Part shown: piece by piece, positions 63,329 to 64,000 of the stretch | How positions within the stretch are numbered: the first letter of the stretch is position 1 | Layout of the letters: the number at the start of each line of letters is the position of its first letter | DNA from: Muricomes sp049840515 | GTDB lineage: Bacteria > Bacillota > Clostridia > Lachnospirales > Lachnospiraceae | Length of the DNA: 64,000 nt | Direction: 5' to 3' | Assembly (NCBI GenBank): GCA_049840515.1 | Contig: JASGKW010000002.1 | Coordinates: 62,001-126,000 of the forward strand | Program-made: the position numbers and the translations under genes | The notes under the pieces: generated by a model | Told to the model about the DNA's origin: nothing | What the model saw: the letters and a program-made list of their open reading frames with translations, nothing else | Databases searched by the model: none

Positions 63329-63357
63329 ACTATACGTTTTTTCCCTCTTGATGTCAA
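63329..63357 (-). promoter_or_regulatory. Promoter of the 104-residue gene
   Basis: Minus strand TTGACA (63352-63357), 17-base spacer, TATAGT (63329-63334). Confidence 0.7.
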
Positions 63358-63425
63358 CTTTGATATGCAAACATAATTAAACTCACAACGCTTTACCTTG
63401 ATTTTAAATTTAAAATAATAATATA

Positions 63426-63455
63426 TTGACATTATTGTGTATCACACAGTATAAT
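63426..63455 (+). promoter_or_regulatory. PadR module promoter with operator-like dyad
   Basis: TTGACA (63426-63431), 18-base spacer, TATAAT (63450-63455). The spacer holds GTGT-ATC-ACAC, a small dyad in the place where a PadR autorepressor could bind. Confidence 0.7.
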
Positions 63456-63473
63456 ATTAATGAGGTGATATTT

Positions 63474-63821
63474 ATGTCAGAAAAAGAACAAATCCAAAAC
63501 TTTATTACAGAGCTTCGCAGAGGCAGTTTAACTTTAGCTGTCCTGGGCTGTCTGAAGCAGCCCTATTATGGCTACTCTCTGCTTCAGGCAATGCAGGAAA
63601 AAGACATAGATCTTGAGGCTAATACGTTGTATCCACTTTTGCGGCGGTTAGAAAGCCAGGGATTGCTGACCAGCGACTGGGACACCAGTGAGAGCCGCCC
63701 GAGGAAATACTACTCCATCAGTGAAAAAGGCGAAACCGTATATAAAGAATTAATGGAAGAATGGGCAAAGATGCAGAGAAGCATAGAAGCTATCTGCGGA
63801 AAGGATGTGCACAATGGATAA
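63474..63821 (+). CDS. PadR-family transcriptional regulator
   Basis: 115 residues, winged helix: LAVLGCLKQPYYGYSLLQAM and NTLYPLLRRLESQGLLTSDWDTSESRPRKYYSISEKGE are typical PadR motifs. The frame is open 48 bases further up, but GAGGTGA precedes the ATG at 63474. It overlaps the next gene by 8 bases, the usual PadR-HAAS arrangement. Confidence 0.93.
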   Translation: MSEKEQIQNFITELRRGSLTLAVLGCLKQPYYGYSLLQAMQEKDIDLEANTLYPLLRRLESQGLLTSDWDTSESRPRKYYSISEKGETVYKELMEEWAKMQRSIEAICGKDVHNG

Positions 63822-64000
63822 TTTAATTAACCGTTATGTTTATGATGTAACACATCGACTCCCGGAAAAAGACAGGGATGAGGTAAGAAAAGAATTGCAA
63901 TCTAACATTTATGATATGTTGTCAGAGAATGCTGATGATGACGAAATAAAAACCGTTTTGTACAAACTGGGCGCCCCCGCCGACCTGGCAGAGAAATATC
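63814..64000 (+). CDS. HAAS-domain protein (partial, C-terminus off window)
   Basis: 62 residues seen: NLINRYVYDVTHRLPEKDRD, then EVRKELQSNIYDML and KTVLYKLGAPADLAEKY. This is the HAAS/permease-prefix domain common just after PadR genes. Its continuation, probably a membrane region, is beyond 64000. The start overlaps the padR stop by 8 bases. Confidence 0.8.
   Translation, partial: MDNLINRYVYDVTHRLPEKDRDEVRKELQSNIYDMLSENADDDEIKTVLYKLGAPADLAEKY

Overview
The window looks like chromosomal DNA of an endospore-forming, low-to-moderate-GC Gram-positive bacterium of the Lachnospiraceae (Clostridia). Supporting signs are spoIVA with a sigma-E-type promoter, a long clostridial-type PRPP synthetase, a tryptophan T-box with UGG specifier, strong AGGAGG ribosome sites, the RqcH/TmcAL/DegV/UPF0210 set, and many lipoproteins. 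Genus is not decidable from sequence alone. No transposase, prophage, CRISPR array or tRNA gene was seen.

Layout. 1-3.9 kb: a minus-strand operon of a large lipoprotein, a proline-rich surface protein and a MotA/TolQ/ExbB-type proton-channel protein cut by the window edge; this is the least explained system here. 4.2-9.2 kb: rqcH, a small lipoprotein, a DUF815 ATPase and pheA. 9.4-12.5 kb: nitroreductase, pyrB-pyrI, DAHP synthase. 12.6-17.1 kb: RNase P RNA, TraX-like protein, RNase HI, metallohydrolase, MTA/SAH deaminase, purine nucleoside phosphorylase. 17.4-24.9 kb: a terpenoid-cyclase-fold orphan, spoIVA, a zinc-ribbon protein, der-plsY-gpsA, prs. 25-32.8 kb: plsX, acpP, rnc, smc, ftsY, ilvA on the minus strand. 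32.9-38.2 kb: nitroreductase, pirin, then on the plus strand a class III aminotransferase with a leader terminator and an amino-acid ABC importer. 38.2-43.2 kb: rpmF with a decayed tail copy beside it, yceD, ackA, pta, mgtE. 43.3-51.1 kb: tmcAL, degV, UPF0210/UPF0237 pair, walJ-like hydrolase, coaE, polA. 51.4-54.7 kb: HAD phosphatase, a PadR/DUF4825 membrane module and an HTH-DUF4180 cassette bracketed by two related terminators. 54.9-61.9 kb: the complete trpEGDCFBA operon behind a T-box. 62-64 kb: SdpR/SdpI-like pair, an unknown 104-residue protein, and a second PadR module running off the edge.

Two window-wide patterns matter. First, nine housekeeping genes (rqcH, pheA, aroF, prs, pta, degV, coaE, polA, trpC) are each split by one single-base indel, usually in a short homopolymer, while the protein on both sides is fully conserved. 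This pattern fits uncorrected sequencing or assembly error much better than nine pseudogenes, and these genes are annotated here as joined. Second, a bipartite palindromic element (AAAGGGGTCWGACCCCTTT followed by CAGAATATTCTG) occurs five times at 14.9, 39.4, 57.5 (twice) and 61.5 kb, always in the same orientation relative to the minus-strand genes it sits beside.

Functionally the region is mostly core: aromatic amino-acid synthesis (aroF, pheA, all of trp), pyrimidine and purine metabolism (pyrBI, prs, punA, mtaD), phospholipid synthesis (plsX, acpP, plsY, gpsA), acetate fermentation (pta-ackA), ribosome biogenesis and rescue (der, rnc, rpmF, yceD, rqcH), and chromosome or protein targeting (smc, ftsY).
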